Assembly (NCBI GenBank): GCA_002007465.1
Contig: LNAC01000348.1
Location: 1,691,178 to 1,755,177, forward strand
Length of the DNA: 64,000 nucleotides
Source of the DNA: Ailurus styani
Lineage: Eukaryota > Chordata > Mammalia > Carnivora > Ailuridae
Reading direction: 5' to 3'
Below the pieces are notes generated by a model. The model was not told the origin of the DNA. It saw only the letters and a list, made by a program, of their open reading frames with translations, and did not search any database. The translations under genes and the position numbers were made by a program. Below are positions 23,061 to 34,739 of this stretch, piece by piece. The stretch's first letter is position 1, and each line of letters opens with the position of its first letter.

Positions 23061-23992
23061 AGCTGCCCTAGCTGAAGTCAAGTGATTCTGTCTAAAGTTG
23101 AAACATATAGCTAAATGAAGTACAATTAAACCAAGTTTTAAAACATTTATAGTCTTTTTTAACTTTAGAAAGATCTATTAGAACTAACAATTCTTGCTGT
23201 AAAGATTCATTTATCTAAAAGTTAGTAACATTTTTAGTTTCACTTCAGTTTTTTTGTTAAACCAATAAGGATTATAATTAATTTTTTATAAAATGTCATA
23301 GATCTGTATCTTGATTTCTATCAATCATCCATTTTCTATTTCAATTATAAATGTACATATGCAGATGTCTCAAATGATCAAATGTATGCAGTGATTATTT
23401 CTGGATATTACCAACTTTGTTTGGTTGTGTTTTTTTCATTGCATCTATTTTGCAGGTAATGGTAATTATTATATTTCAAGCAATCAACAGAGTATTTTTA
23501 AGAGGAATACAGTCTAATTGGTATTTTAGCTAAAATGTAAACACTGTTGCTTTTTCACTGACAAACTAAAGCCAGGGGTCAAATCCTCAATGATTTAAGG
23601 CTCCCTCAGTTTATTAAAACCCTTTCCATAAAGGAAGATAATTACTTAATTCCTGACATACCACTCAGTGATCCAAGACTCTTAACCAGATACCCTGGAA
23701 TATGCATACTGGCTAGCCTCCATGGTTTTATGAGTAGAAGACCAAACCCACCAACAATCAGTCTTCTCTCTGGTAGGTTGAGGAAAGAATATAGGAACGA
23801 GTGGATATATGGAACAGCACAGAATTCCAGGATATTTATAACCATTTCTTCTATTCCTCTCACCTATCCTAAAAAAGAAAACAGTGTTTTAGTGGCACAA
23901 TCTTTAAGCTCCCTTGAAGGAGGTAGTCTAGTTGCCTTTTAATCTCAATATTTTAACCAATATTCCCAAAATAAGCTAGCAGTTTGGGGATT
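23061..23992. other. Unclassified stretch
   Basis: No gene or repeat recognised. Open frames at 23642-23863 (-) and 23730-23942 (+) overlap on opposite strands with no splice or promoter context. Confidence 0.5.
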
Positions 23993-24006
23993 AAGAGTCT
24001 TCTATT

Positions 24007-24236
24007 CCCAGGGCACCTGGGTGGCTCAGTCAGTTGAAGATCCAACTCTTGGTTTCAGCTCAGTTATGATCTCAGGGTCTTGGAATCAAGACCTGTGTTG
24101 GGCTCTATGCTCAGCACAGAGTCTGCTGAAGAGTCTCTCCCTCTCCCTCTGCTGCTCTCCCTGCACAGGAGCACATAAGCACAAGCATGCACACACTCTC
24201 TCCCTCTCTCTCAGATAAAATCTTTAAAAAAAAAAA
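24007..24236 (+). mobile_element. Older CAN-SINE subfamily
   Basis: Plus-orientation copy with the distinct head 'cagttgaagatccaactctt' followed by 'ggtttcagctcag', longer (about 230 bp) than the young copies. A perfect 14-bp target duplication, aagagtcttctatt, lies at 23993-24006 and 24237-24250. Confidence 0.95.
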
Positions 24237-24250
24237 AAGAGTCTTCTATT

Positions 24251-25370
24251 ACCATACTCTTTGAGGTACCTTGGCATGAAACAACTATTCCCATACTACA
24301 GTTTTCTTGACAGTACTGCTAAGCTCATGAGTATTTAACTTTCCTTCCAATTTACTTTTTCCCTTTTGCTCTGGATTTATCCAAATGGATCTAAATGACA
24401 CCAAGTAAGATGCAGTCTAGATCAGCTTAAAAAACTGTGTTTTAAGGATGGAATCTTTGAGTTGAGGAGACATCTCCTTACAAAAGCCCCACATAACTGA
24501 AGTTTGAGAAACATTGGCCTAGCTGTAAAATTGGGAACTTTGTGCCCTATGTTTGTCACAATGGAAGTGAATCAGTTTCAGTCCTGAACTGCTACCATTT
24601 TTCTCCAAAAAAGAACCAGAGCTCCTTGGAGAAAAGGCTGATTCCAGGGCTGGGCTAGGGAAAGTACTCTCTGTTGAACTAGAATGTAGGGAAGTGCTTG
24701 GGATAATGGGGTAATATGAAAAGAATGCAGGAGTCAGCTTAAGGGGGCTCTATTGGGCAAATTTAGGTTAACTTAAGGTTTAAAATAAATAATTACATTA
24801 ATAATGGATTCAAAGCTCAGCTGCTTTAGCTATATTCTCATGGTCACATTCTTACTCTCCCACCCTCCTTTCAACCCTCTGTCCTTTATTTCCCTCGCCT
24901 TAAGCTCTATGCTCAGAACAAGATGCTCCTGTTTTTCCTCTGCTTCTGAATGTTGTGTGCTCTACACTGGAGATGAAAAAAAAAATTTGAGTTTCAGTGT
25001 TAGGCTTTGGGGTGATCATAAAAAAAGTAGTCTTAGGTTTGGAGCCAGTGAAACCAATTTGATATGGTCTGTAGGATTATTTATTAGGTTCAAATATAAA
25101 ATAGCCATGTTTTTAAAGTAAAATGTTATCAGAAACTTCATATGGCTCAACGACATGCTCCATCCAAACTCACAGGAGTTTTACATTGGGTCTTACAGTC
25201 AAACCTTAAGCTATTTTAAATTGGTTCCCTGTTTTATCCTCTTGCCTTTTATTTCCTTGGAGAAATGAGGAAAGTTGCCTGAACAAGTGGGTAGAACATG
25301 GGCATCCTTGATTATCCTGCCTAATGTTATCTCAATCATACATTCATCCCTCTATCACAAGTAGCGTCAT
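24251..25370. other. Mostly unclassified; faint hAT end
   Basis: The string aagtttgagaaacattgg at about 24498 resembles a MER5-like terminal repeat, but the body upstream is too decayed to assign. No exon or RNA gene is visible. Confidence 0.4.
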
Positions 25371-25545
25371 TGAGTGAAAGGAGTGACAGACCAGGAGTCA
25401 AAAGACTAGATTCTAATCTTGGTCTCTCACTACTTAGTTGAGAAAAGTTGGATAAATTACAGTTTCTCTCAGACTCTCCTTTCATTTGCAAAATAGAGGC
25501 TGAACAAAGACTAAGTTGTATCTGATGTTCCTTCCTGTTCTGATA
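25371..25545 (+). mobile_element. MIR SINE
   Basis: Plus-orientation MIR: accaggagtcaaaagactag, tctcactacttagttgaga, and tcatttgcaaaatagaggct, in the same order as 'gagtcagac...ccacttactagctgtg...tcatctgtaaaatgggg'. It is diverged but recognisable. Confidence 0.7.
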
Positions 25546-27485
25546 TCTTGCAGTTCTTTATTTTAGGGTCTGGGGTGGAGTAGGGAAACACATGAAAATT
25601 AGTATTTAATTTATTTATACATGTATGGGTACAGAAAGGCTCATCAGCCATTCAAATAGCTAATCAATGTTACAGGGAAAAAAATTCACCTTATTAGCTG
25701 AAACCGATGGTTTCAAGTCAAAAACAAACTTCTAGATTCCATATCACTTAAAATGATTTACTAATCCATAAAATGTGATTTTATGTAATTTACCAGGTAA
25801 AATATACTTTAGTTGATATTTTAAAGTTCTTTTTTTCTCTCTTCTATAAATTAAAGTTTTTAGATGATTATGAAGACTAATCATTTTTTCATGAATGTAT
25901 GGACTTCAAATCATGAGTCTCTTTTGAGAATCTGTAAGAAAATGTTTTAAATGCTTTCGCTCTCTGCTACCCAATTATAACAATGCTAAATTTAGTCAGA
26001 TTTTGGTTTGTCCTCATCTGCACAATGATGGTAATCTCTAATTTGGACTTTCCAATATAAGCATTGTTATGAAATCGTCTGTAGTCTAAGATTGCTTAGA
26101 AAAGGCAAAAATAACCTTAATTCTTGCAAATCTGAACAACAATATGCAGCATAAAAAGAAGAAAAGGCTCATTGTATAACAGCTCAGCAGAACAGTGAAT
26201 ACCCAAGCCTCCTTCCATGGAGTTACCCAGCCCTGAAAACAATTCTCCTTTATTCAAGCACACTTAAAAAACAAAACAAAACAAAAAACAAAAAACTATA
26301 ACCCCCATTAAAACTTTCATAAGCAATTTTGGTATGGACCACACCAGAAACAAAGTAAGTAAGATATTTAATAAATAAGAAAAGTATAGGTCACATTTAT
26401 ATCATCACATGATTAGACCTTTTGGCTATATTAGGTTTACTGAATCACCTTTGTCACTTAATACAGAGATCATCTTTGCAGCATAAAGTCTAGCCAAAGT
26501 TATAAAGTTCATTTCTGCAAAACCCAGGGAAGTCAATGAGCCTTGATCCAATAACTAAATTACTACTCCTCTTGTCAAGAATGCGTTATGCACGTGCACC
26601 CACGCACATACACACACCCGATGTAGTAAAAAGCTTTCCTATCAATTTCTGATATGTCATCTCCCATTCTCTCATCTAAAATAAAGTTACTTTCCTTACG
26701 AGACTCAATCAATAGTATATTTTAATCTCCTTTCTTCCCCTGTGTCTTATGCTCCATCCAAACCTTTGTTAAGTAACACGATCCCTTCTGTCTTCAGGGC
26801 ATGAACACTAACTTATTTGAAACCAAGGTACACAGTATTAACTAGGGGACTATATATTAATATCTCAAGCAGTTTCAGAAAAAATATATGTTATAAAAGA
26901 TGAAATATAGCTAATTAAGCACGAAGTCAACATAATGAGGTTTCTGCTAGACAGAATTTTTTGGTAAGTCTTCTTTTCTGGTATTTTTTTTCCTTCTCAG
27001 GCATATCAGAATTACAAAGCAGAAGTGCTATCTTTACATTCCTCTTAAATTTCCATTTCTTTCCCCTTTTTTTCTCTGTATCTGACATCATCGTAGGTAC
27101 AGGTCCATCAGATATCTTTCAAAATTGTATACAAGTGAATGAAAGGGTCTTTAATAACTGCCTTGAACATTTAACAGCATAAAATTTACTCTTCTTTCAA
27201 ATATTCTTGTTTTCTAGAGTACTTCATCCATTTAAGAGGCTTTAAAATTCTTTCCTAGATTTTAGGTCCATGCTCATTAATATAACCACTTGATTTGAAT
27301 AAATATGAATCTTATAAATAAAAATAAAATGAAATTTTGCTAACATCTCAAAATAACATTAAGTGTTTTACTGCCTGGTAGCACTAAATAAAGTAATATT
27401 ATAAGGATCATTATTCTTAGTCTTCCACAATCAAGCAGATTCTTTGGAAGCTGCTTCAATAGGACAATAGCCACTAGTTTGGGGT
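25546..27485. other. Unclassified stretch with A-rich repeat
   Basis: No gene recognised. A degenerate (AAAAC)n tract lies at 26266-26296. Strong acceptor-like pyrimidine tracts end at about 26797 and 27000, but the frames that follow are short or close quickly. Confidence 0.45.
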
Positions 27486-27489
27486 ACAA

Positions 27490-28680
27490 GTCTAAATTCA
27501 TTCAAGTATAACCTCATTCATTCACTCACTGCATATTTACTGAGCTTCAACTACGATGACAGATACTTGGCTGTGAGCAAAATAACTGTATTATCTCCTT
27601 ATTCTCAAAGAATTAGAGTTTGTACAGGAGAATGACATTAATCAAATAATGGCACTTGTGAATGTACAGTTACAAACCGAGATGGGGGTTGTTAAGAAAG
27701 AGAGTGGGATTCCATGAGAAGTTATTAAAGGGAATTTGATTCTGATTGGGACTCGAGGAAAGAAACCTCTCCTTAAAAAGTGATATTTAAGTAGAAATCT
27801 GAAGGATGACCAGACAAGTTGTTAATTAGGCAAAACAAGTGGTGAGATGGTGGGAGGCGGAAGAAAGGAGGACTCTTTCTGAAGGAAAAGCATGTGAAAA
27901 TGTCCTATGACAAGAGGTGCATTAGTTTCTTATTGCTGCCGTAACATATTACCACAAATTTAGTGGCTTAAAACAATATAGATTTATTATCTCACAGTTC
28001 TGGAATTCATAAGTTCAAAATGGATATTACAGCTAAAATCAAGGTGTTCTTCCTGGAGGCTCTTGGGAAGAATCTGCTTCCTTGCCTTTTCCAGCTTCTA
28101 GAGACTACCTGCATCCCTTGGCTTGTGGTCTCTTTCATCCATCTTCAAAGTCAGCAAGAGCCGATCTAATCTTTTTCATGATACTTTCTCTTTGATCCTC
28201 TCTCTTCTGCTTCTCATTTTCACTTAGGACCCTTGAACCCATCTACATTAATTCAGGATAACCTCTTTTTCTCAAAGTCCTTTGTTTGATCACATCTGCA
28301 AAGTCCCATTTTCCATGTAAGGTAACATATTTATAGGGTCCAGGGATTAGGATGGTGGACATTTTTGGGGAGCCATTATAATACCACCATGAGGGAGATT
28401 ATGTATCATTTATGAACTGAAAGAAAGAGTAGCTGGGTGCAGAAAGTGAGAAGAAAAGTGGTATTGGACGAGGCTGGGGAGATGGGCAAGTACCTCACTA
28501 TATATAACATCATACACCATATCAAGGATTTTGATCTTTATTCTAAGAACACTGGGGAGCTAGCTATAGAATTAGTGAAAGATTAGATTTTATATTTTAA
28601 AATATCCTTCTGGCTAGATAGAAAATGTATTTTTTAAATAGCAGAGGTTCAGGAAAAAGATGATGGTGACTGCAACAACA
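27490..28680 (-). mobile_element. L2 copy A, split by an LTR-like element
   Basis: Reverse-complement L2 3' end: tcattcattcactcactgca, 'tatttactgagcttcaacta' and 'gtagaaatctgaaggatgac', with the body resuming after the inserted element at 'gattttgatctttattctaa' and 'aaaatatccttctggctag'. LINE-2 is an ancient CR1-like retrotransposon. This copy is heavily mutated. Confidence 0.8.
27918..28389 (+). mobile_element. LTR-like old repeat inside L2
   Basis: A 472-bp block starts tgcattagtttcttattgct and ends attataataccacca, with TG...CA ends. It carries phrases of a common mammalian repeat ('taccacaaatttagtggctt', 'ttattatctcacagttctgg', 'aatctgcttccttgcctttt', 'tcacatctgcaaagtccca'). The flanking pentamers agagg / tgagg match at 4 of 5. 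I judge it an old LTR-type element but do not name the family. Confidence 0.65.
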
Positions 28681-28894
28681 GATATTCAGATGATTATTAT
28701 TCAGATTAGTGAAGTCATTTGGGTCTTTTACTTCCTAGTTGGGTGATTCTATAACTTTGGTTAAACATCTTTCTGGTAGTTCTACGGGGAAAATGAAATG
28801 TTATGATACACAGCTTGTCATTCATACAGAAACAGTCCCATGCATGTTAAGGACTCTTTGTATTACATTACTGCTGTTATTAATTACCGTGCAT

Positions 28895-29045
28895 AACTCC
28901 ATACTAGTAAATTAGACAACTTCAGTAACATGGATGATTTTATGGAAAAAGTTAAAATGATTATACCCAAATAAATTTCTCTCTTAAGAATAAACATAAT
29001 TCAAGAAGTAGAAGACTTGAATAACTTAAGAACCCTATAAACACT
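28895..29045 (+). mobile_element. Small L1 ORF2 fragment
   Basis: 'taaattagacaacttcagta', 'atggatgattttatggaaaa' and 'gaagacttgaataacttaag' resemble a decayed piece of L1 ORF2 between the two L2 copies. The ends are uncertain. Confidence 0.45.
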
Positions 29046-29049
29046 GAGT

Positions 29050-29805
29050 GGGGGAAGGAGATTAGAAAATGGGGTAATGGAGGGGGCAGGATCTGAATTA
29101 TGTTAGATCTTGGAGCTCATTCTAAGAATTACGGCTTTTACTATAAGTAAAATTGTGAACCTTTTGAGAGTTTTGAGGAGTGCCATAGTCTAACTTGGGC
29201 ATTACAACTAGCTGATACTTTGAAGATAGATCACAGGGGGGTTAGTGTGGAGGGACAGAGGCCAGGGAGAGACTGTGACAATAATCCAGAATGAGGTGGA
29301 GGGAGTGGCTGGGTTTTTGCTATGTTTTGTAAGGTTTCTGATGGATGTGAGAAAACGAAAGTTGTCAAGAATAACTCCCAAGTTTTAGCCTGAGTAACCA
29401 GTGGAACAAGGTTATCATTAATGGAGATAGGGAGACTGACTTTGGGGGTGCAGGAATCAAGTATCTCAGTTACAAACATGATAGGGAATTCTGGTAGACC
29501 CTCAAATAGAGTTGTAAAGTAAGCAACTGAATATGAGTTTGGAGCTCAGGGAAAGATCTAAGCTGGAGATACAAATTTGGGGATCATTGTATTTAAATAA
29601 TATTTAAAGCTTTGAGGCTAGATGAGATCACCAAGGGAGAATGCAGAATCTGAAAAGCTCCACTAGGACTGATGCCTGAGGCACTTAAGTATTAAGAGGT
29701 AGGAAAGAAGATTAAGAATCAGCAAAGAAGGCTGAACTGGAGCAGCTAGTGAGGTAAGAGGTAAACCAAAAAGAACGTGGTGCCATGGAAGCCCTACTTT
29801 TTTCT
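29050..29805 (-). mobile_element. L2 copy B
   Basis: Reverse-complement L2 ORF2 region: 'gacaataatccagaatgagg', 'caagaataactcccaagttt', 'ctggagatacaaatttgggg', 'atgagatcaccaagggagaa' and 'gatgcctgaggcacttaagt'. Its start repeats a consensus region already present in copy A, so the two are separate insertions. Confidence 0.85.
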
Positions 29806-29811
29806 TCTCTA

Positions 29812-30095
29812 ACATTTACTCATCTTTCAGATCTCAGTTGAGTGATATTTTATTCCCTAGACTTGTTTAGTTGTCTCTCCTAAGTGTCTCCACAGCACCC
29901 GGCCTCCACAGCATCTTAGCTTTTTTCAATTATATTGTAATTGCCTGTACTGACTCATCTCATTCTGTAAATTATAAGCTTCCTAAGAGGAGAAATCAAG
30001 TTTTTCTTACTCACAAATAATTCCCAGTTTAGCATAGTACTTAACACACAATAATTGCTGAATATAAGTTGGTTGAATTAAATTAGGAAAATTAG
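29812..30095 (+). mobile_element. L2 3' end, opposite orientation
   Basis: Plus-orientation L2 tail: 'tcagatctcagttgagtgat', 'attgtaattgcctgtactga', 'ttataagcttcctaagagg' and 'aataattgctgaatataagt'. It lies immediately beside the minus-strand copy B, forming an inverted pair. Confidence 0.7.
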
Positions 30096-30497
30096 TACTG
30101 ACCTTGTGGTTTCAGACAGGTTGCTAGTGTGATAGGAAGAGTCTACTGGGATTATCTATGCCACTAATACCACATACATATATATTTTATTTTTGTATAT
30201 AACCATCTGGAATTTTTCAGCACAAACTTGTTGGTGTGTCTCATGGATTTGATTCAAGTAGAGAGGGAAGAAGGAAACCAATACTTAGATGTTTATGTCT
30301 ATGTCTAGGTCTATGTATACGGCAAGCATGCATATCAAGCATACCTTTTTTATGTTAGCTCACTTAAGCAGTTAACCGTCTTCACAAATTTGGGAAGAAA
30401 AGTATGATTACCTCCACTTTACTTTTTTACTTTTTACGTCTGTTATATGTAGATATGGGCATATAAACTTGTATATTGAGATATAAAAAAGTAGCCT

Positions 30498-30602
30498 ACA
30501 TATATGCACAGTTATATATACTGTAAACACATACATATATCCACATACATTTATGTAAACATATATATACACACATATATAAATATACATACACATATAT
30601 AA
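30498..30602. repeat. Cryptic (CATATA)n AT-rich simple repeat
   Basis: Imperfect catata / acatatat units over about 100 bp. The open frame on the minus strand here (many Y, I, C, V) is a product of the repeat. Confidence 0.85.
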
Positions 30603-30664
30603 AAATCACTGCCTGAGCAAAATAAAACAAAGGGCTATTTTTAAAACACAATTATGTTACTTAC

Positions 30665-30733
30665 TGGAAAATATAGCAGCAGAGACCCAAAAAGAATGGT
30701 TTCCAAGAGGATAAGGCCCGATGCCCTGATGCT
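30665..30733 (-). other. Exon-like 69-bp island (weak)
   Basis: On the minus strand a pyrimidine tract ending cttttttag borders 69 bp that end CCA before gtaagtaac, a good donor. All three frames are open, which is not rare at this length. It could be a cryptic exon or chance. Confidence 0.2.
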
Positions 30734-31621
30734 CTAAAAAAGAAAGAAAGAAAAAGAAAAAGTCATTGTTAATTTACATTCCTAGAATGAAAGAACTTAT
30801 GCTATTGTGACAATGCCTCAACCAGTAAATGAAAGTTGGGTAGTATTTCAGAAGTGCATTTAACTGAAACGTGCAAAAAAGGACTGACTATAAAGGTGGT
30901 GGTAGACTTAATGATATTGCCAGTGGCTTTATGGAATTTTGTTCCAGAAATTTGAATCTGTGAACAATCTGACCAACTGAGAACACTTTTTCGAAGACCC
31001 TTTCAATCCAAGAAGCTCACAGCTACAAAATATCTTGCTTGTATTTCTGAAACATCAGCCACAAGTACATATGGAATGCTAACCCTCAACCATTTCACAG
31101 ATACTTGCAGGATGGTTTCAGTGAATAAAACACACATACACACAAGGTCTTGGCATCTCAGTAGTATATATCCCATGTCAAAATATAGTCACCCAAGCTC
31201 ACCTAACAGAGCTCCATTATGTGAATAATATAAATCACATTAAATAACAGAGGTATTTCACCTTGGGAACATGCTTAAATCATTCTTAACTGAAAATTTA
31301 ATAGACTAAGTTGATTTTTTAATAATTTCCTAATTATTTAGAGTTTACATAAATATGCTTAATAATCTTAAGATGTTTTGTTAGACTCAAATACCATTCT
31401 CTTTCCAAAGCAAAATGACTGAGGTTGTGGCAAGAAATAAAAGACCCAATAATTTTATCTTTTAATAAAAAATTTTGCTTCAATGAGTTTAAGTGTCAAT
31501 ACAGAGTAAATATATTAATTAAGAATGCAAACACAAAAGCAGGTTATTCTAGAGTACCTGTGTTTTCACTAAATGCAACATGAAATACGTACAAAAATTA
31601 CACCTCGTGCAAATACAGTAC

Positions 31622-31678
31622 CTTCACAGGAAAATAATCTGAAGCAGTAGCAGCTGATTTTGCAACAATAGAAAGAAG
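31622..31678 (-). other. Exon-like 57-bp island (weak)
   Basis: On the minus strand, gggtttttag borders 57 bp reading LLSIVAKSAATASDYFPVK, ending AAG before gtactg. The donor is mediocre. It lies about 890 bp upstream (in minus-strand sense) of the 69-bp island and has a compatible phase. Confidence 0.2.
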
Positions 31679-32170
31679 CTAAAAACCCAAGCCACAAGAG
31701 TCCATTACATTAAAACAATGTCAGATAAAAACAAAAACAAAAACAAAACAAAAAAACCCCAGATAAATGAAGCCAGAGAAAGAAAATGATTATATCTCTT
31801 CAAAACACTGCTAGGACACCGTTAGACATAGAGGAATACTTTTTGTAATCCCTCAAAAGAACTCAAGGCTTTCATTAAGAATTTGCAATGGAGAAACAAG
31901 GTTAGTCAGTGAACAGACTTAATTAATTATTCAAGTGGCTTCTCACTATTGGTCTTTATTTTAGCTAGCAGATGCTTTTAGTGAAAAGAAAATTTCTATC
32001 AGCAAGCCTTTACATGGGTTTTGGCTGGTGGAATTTCTAAGATGGCAAATTACATTCATACCTAAGTATGAATACTTGATTTTTTAAACTTCACAAAAAG
32101 ATGACACCAACATTGAGAGTCCAAAATATTATATAAGACTGCTTATAAAATAATCTATGCAATATTGTTT

Positions 32171-32176
32171 AAAGAT

Positions 32177-32211
<35 letters not shown>

Positions 32212-32598
32212 TTCTTTACCCCAGGGGTACAGGTCTGTGAATCATCAGGCTTACATATTTGACAGCATTTACCAAAGCACATACCCTCCCCAATGTCCAT
32301 AACCCATCCACCCTATCCCTACCCTCCCACCCCTCAGTAACCCTCAGTTTGTTTTGTGAGATTAGGAGTCTCTTATGGTTTGTAAGATTTATTTATTTCA
32401 GAGAGAGGGAGAGAGTGTGCACATGAGTGCGGGGTGGGGGGGGGAGCAGAGGAAGAGGGAGAGAGAGAATATCAAGCAGGCTCCCTAATGAGTGCAGAGT
32501 CCCACACCAGGCCTGATCCCATGACTCTGAGATCATGACCCGAGCAGAAATCAAGAGTCGATGCTTAACTGACTGAGCCATCCAGTGCCCCCTCTACA
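32171..32598 (-). mobile_element. CAN-SINE whose tail was split by an L1
   Basis: The SINE body (gagagagggagagagtgtgc ... actgactgagccatccag) lies at 32399-32598. The A-tail side continues at 32171-32186 beyond the L1 insert. A flanking repeat, caatattgttt / caatactgttt (1 mismatch), lies at 32160-32170 and 32599-32609 and encloses both elements. Confidence 0.8.
32187..32383 (-). mobile_element. Short L1 3' end inserted in a SINE tail
   Basis: Reverse complement of the carnivore L1 3' UTR also seen at 16210-16390 (ccaggggtacaggtctgtga, aaccctcagtttgttttgtg), with a (TTTA)n tail. The target repeat aagatttatttattt lies at 32172-32186 and 32384-32398, placing the insertion in the SINE's own tail. 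Confidence 0.85.
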
Positions 32599-32609
32599 CA
32601 ATACTGTTT

Positions 32610-32988
32610 TAAAAAAAGGGATATGAAAAGAAGCTGCAAGGTTTAATGGAAAAGGCAGACTATGAAGTTCTCTTCATCTCAGTTTGAATTATGAAATAAT
32701 CACTGAGAAGTCGACTTTGAATTTCAATGTTTTCACCCATAAAATGGGCTTCCTAATATTTACCTTATTAAATCTGAGGGTTCTAATAAATATAAAGTAT
32801 ATAAAATGGTTACTATTATGCCTGATTCATGCAATATTATACAAATTGTTATGCACTCTTCAAAGTAAAAAACAGTGCCAGGATGGTGAATTTGAAATCC
32901 ACAGAAGTAGCAGTCAATTTTTTTTTTTTAATGCTTGAGGTCCAGATGACCTCAGAAGAGCCCAAAGTGGGAGCAGAGAACCAAGAGG
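32610..32988. other. Unclassified stretch
   Basis: No gene or repeat recognised. A T-run lies at 32920-32929. Confidence 0.5.
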
Positions 32989-33042
32989 TTTTTGTTTTGT
33001 TTTGTTTTGTTTTGTTTTGTCTTGTTTTGTTTTGTTTTGTTT
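32989..33042 (+). repeat. (TTTTG)n pentanucleotide repeat
   Basis: About 10 TTTTG units with one C interruption near 33021. The frame reading FCFVLFC repeats is a product of this tract. Confidence 0.95.
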
Positions 33043-33578
33043 AGGGTCGAGTTTCTTAGCTGCATTACAACCATTATTACCATGTAACAGCGGTAGTGGT
33101 GCAGATATTCTCAGAGTAAATAACCTGTTTCCTTTTCATTTGGTAATATTGAGCAATCTTCTAGCTCTTCACTGCCTTGCTTCTTGCTGAGCAGAGGAGC
33201 CCATAATTACAAATTATTAATTGGAATTCCAACAAGTGGTTTCATAATCAAATGGAAGGCCTACTCAAAACGTGCACTTTTCTTTTCAAAATATTCTTGG
33301 CCTGAGTTGGCTTTGCGGCCTCACAGAATGAGTAGGTACCTAATAGGTAGGAGTTCAGGGACCAAAAAGAAACCTCATGCTCCTTAAAACATTTCCCCCC
33401 TGTCTTATTGGTACTGGAAGCTCTGTGAACTAGAAAGAAGACTTTTATTTTATGCTTGGTGCCAAGGATTAATATACAAGTGTTGTAAGTAACATGCTGA
33501 CTTGAGTTCAAAGTGAAGAACAGAAATCTTTTCCTCGAAGTCTAAGTGATAGGATGAGGAAGGGAAGAGGAGGGATTG
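33043..33578. other. Repeat-free stretch with TAAT-core cluster
   Basis: About 530 bp with no transposon sequence. At 33203-33229 three homeodomain-type cores (TAATTA, ATTATTAATT, AATTGG) lie within 27 bp. The look is that of a conserved non-coding element, but no conservation data were available. Confidence 0.3.
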
Positions 33579-33590
33579 AAAAATGAAGAT

Positions 33591-34205
33591 GGTGCAGCCA
33601 CATTGGAAAACAGTATGGAGGTTCCTCAAAAAGTTAAAAATAGAACTACCCTATCATCCAGGAATTGCACTATTAGGTATTTACCAAAAGAATACAAAAA
33701 CACTAATTTGAAGGGATACATGCACCTTGATGTTTACAGCAGCATTATCTATACTAGCCAAATTATGGAAACAGCCTTATTGTCCATCGATTGATGAATG
33801 AATAAAGAAGATGTGGTACATCTACACAACAGACTATTATTCGGCCATAAAAAGAATGAAATCTTGCCATTTGTAATGATGTGGATGGAGCTAGAGAGTA
33901 TTATGCTAAGGGAAATCAGTCAGTCAAAAAAAGACAAATACCATATGATTTCACTCATGTGTAGAATTTAAGAAACAAAGAAAACAAGCAAAGGGGATAA
34001 AAAAAAAAGAGAGAGAAAGAGGCAAAAGAAACAGACTCTGATGGTTACCAAAGGGGAGGAGGTGGGGGGGATGAGTGAAATAGGTGATGGGGTTTAAGAA
34101 GGGCACTTCTGTGATGAGCACAGGATGATGTATGAAGAGTTAAATCACTATATTGTACACCTGAAACTAATATTACGCTGTATGTTAACTAACTGGAATT
34201 AAAAA
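33591..34205 (+). mobile_element. 5'-truncated carnivore L1
   Basis: Runs from the ORF2 C-terminus (cattggaaaacagtatggag) to the 3' end 'attgtacacctgaaactaat', then an A-tail. A perfect 12-bp target duplication, aaaaatgaagat, lies at 33579-33590 and 34206-34217. Confidence 0.95.
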
Positions 34206-34217
34206 AAAAATGAAGAT

Positions 34218-34721
34218 CGGAAAGGGATATAATGAGCAAAATAATAAAGCCCAAGAAAGAATTTCATCTCCTTCAGAGTTTTGCCTGAGATGGAAATGGT
34301 GTTATGGAAACCTTTTAACCAGAATTGCTAACTGAGAAACTGAGAAAACTTTATTGAGAGAGGATCAATAATATACAATATACTATTTATTTAAAACACA
34401 TACATATAAGTCAACACCATATATTTTCTATATATATATAAATATACCAAATATATATTTGGAAGATATATACCAAGCTGATAACAATGGTTTTTGTTTG
34501 TTTGTTTGTTTGTTTGTTTCCTACTGGAGAAGTGGATAGATTTGGGCACAGGTCAAATTATTCAAACGTATTTTCATTTCTTTGGCGATGTAGTCATGCA
34601 TTGGTATATAATATGCAATGTAATGATTAGATGAAACAATATTAAAGAAAAGTAATTTAAAATGTGACAATTCAACTATTGGAAAATTCCACCACTAGGC
34701 ATCATAATATGCCAAGAAGTC
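34218..34721. other. AT-rich stretch with simple repeats
   Basis: Contains a perfect 16-bp palindrome, ccaaatatatatttgg (34447-34462), within AT-rich sequence and a (TTTG)n tract at 34491-34519. No gene seen. Confidence 0.6.
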
Positions 34722-34739
34722 TAAATGAAGGCCTTCCTA

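Larger units (their letters stand above)
30096..32150. other. Stretch with AT-rich repeats and two exon-like islands
   Basis: No confident gene. It contains the cryptic (CATATA)n tract at 30498-30602, A-rich (AAAAAC)n at 31726-31756, and a purine tract at 30736-30762. Read on the minus strand, that purine tract forms a strong polypyrimidine/acceptor. Confidence 0.5.

Noticed and set aside
30408..30596. 62-codon minus frame rich in Y, I, V and C
   Set aside because: It is a direct translation of the cryptic (CATATA)n tract.
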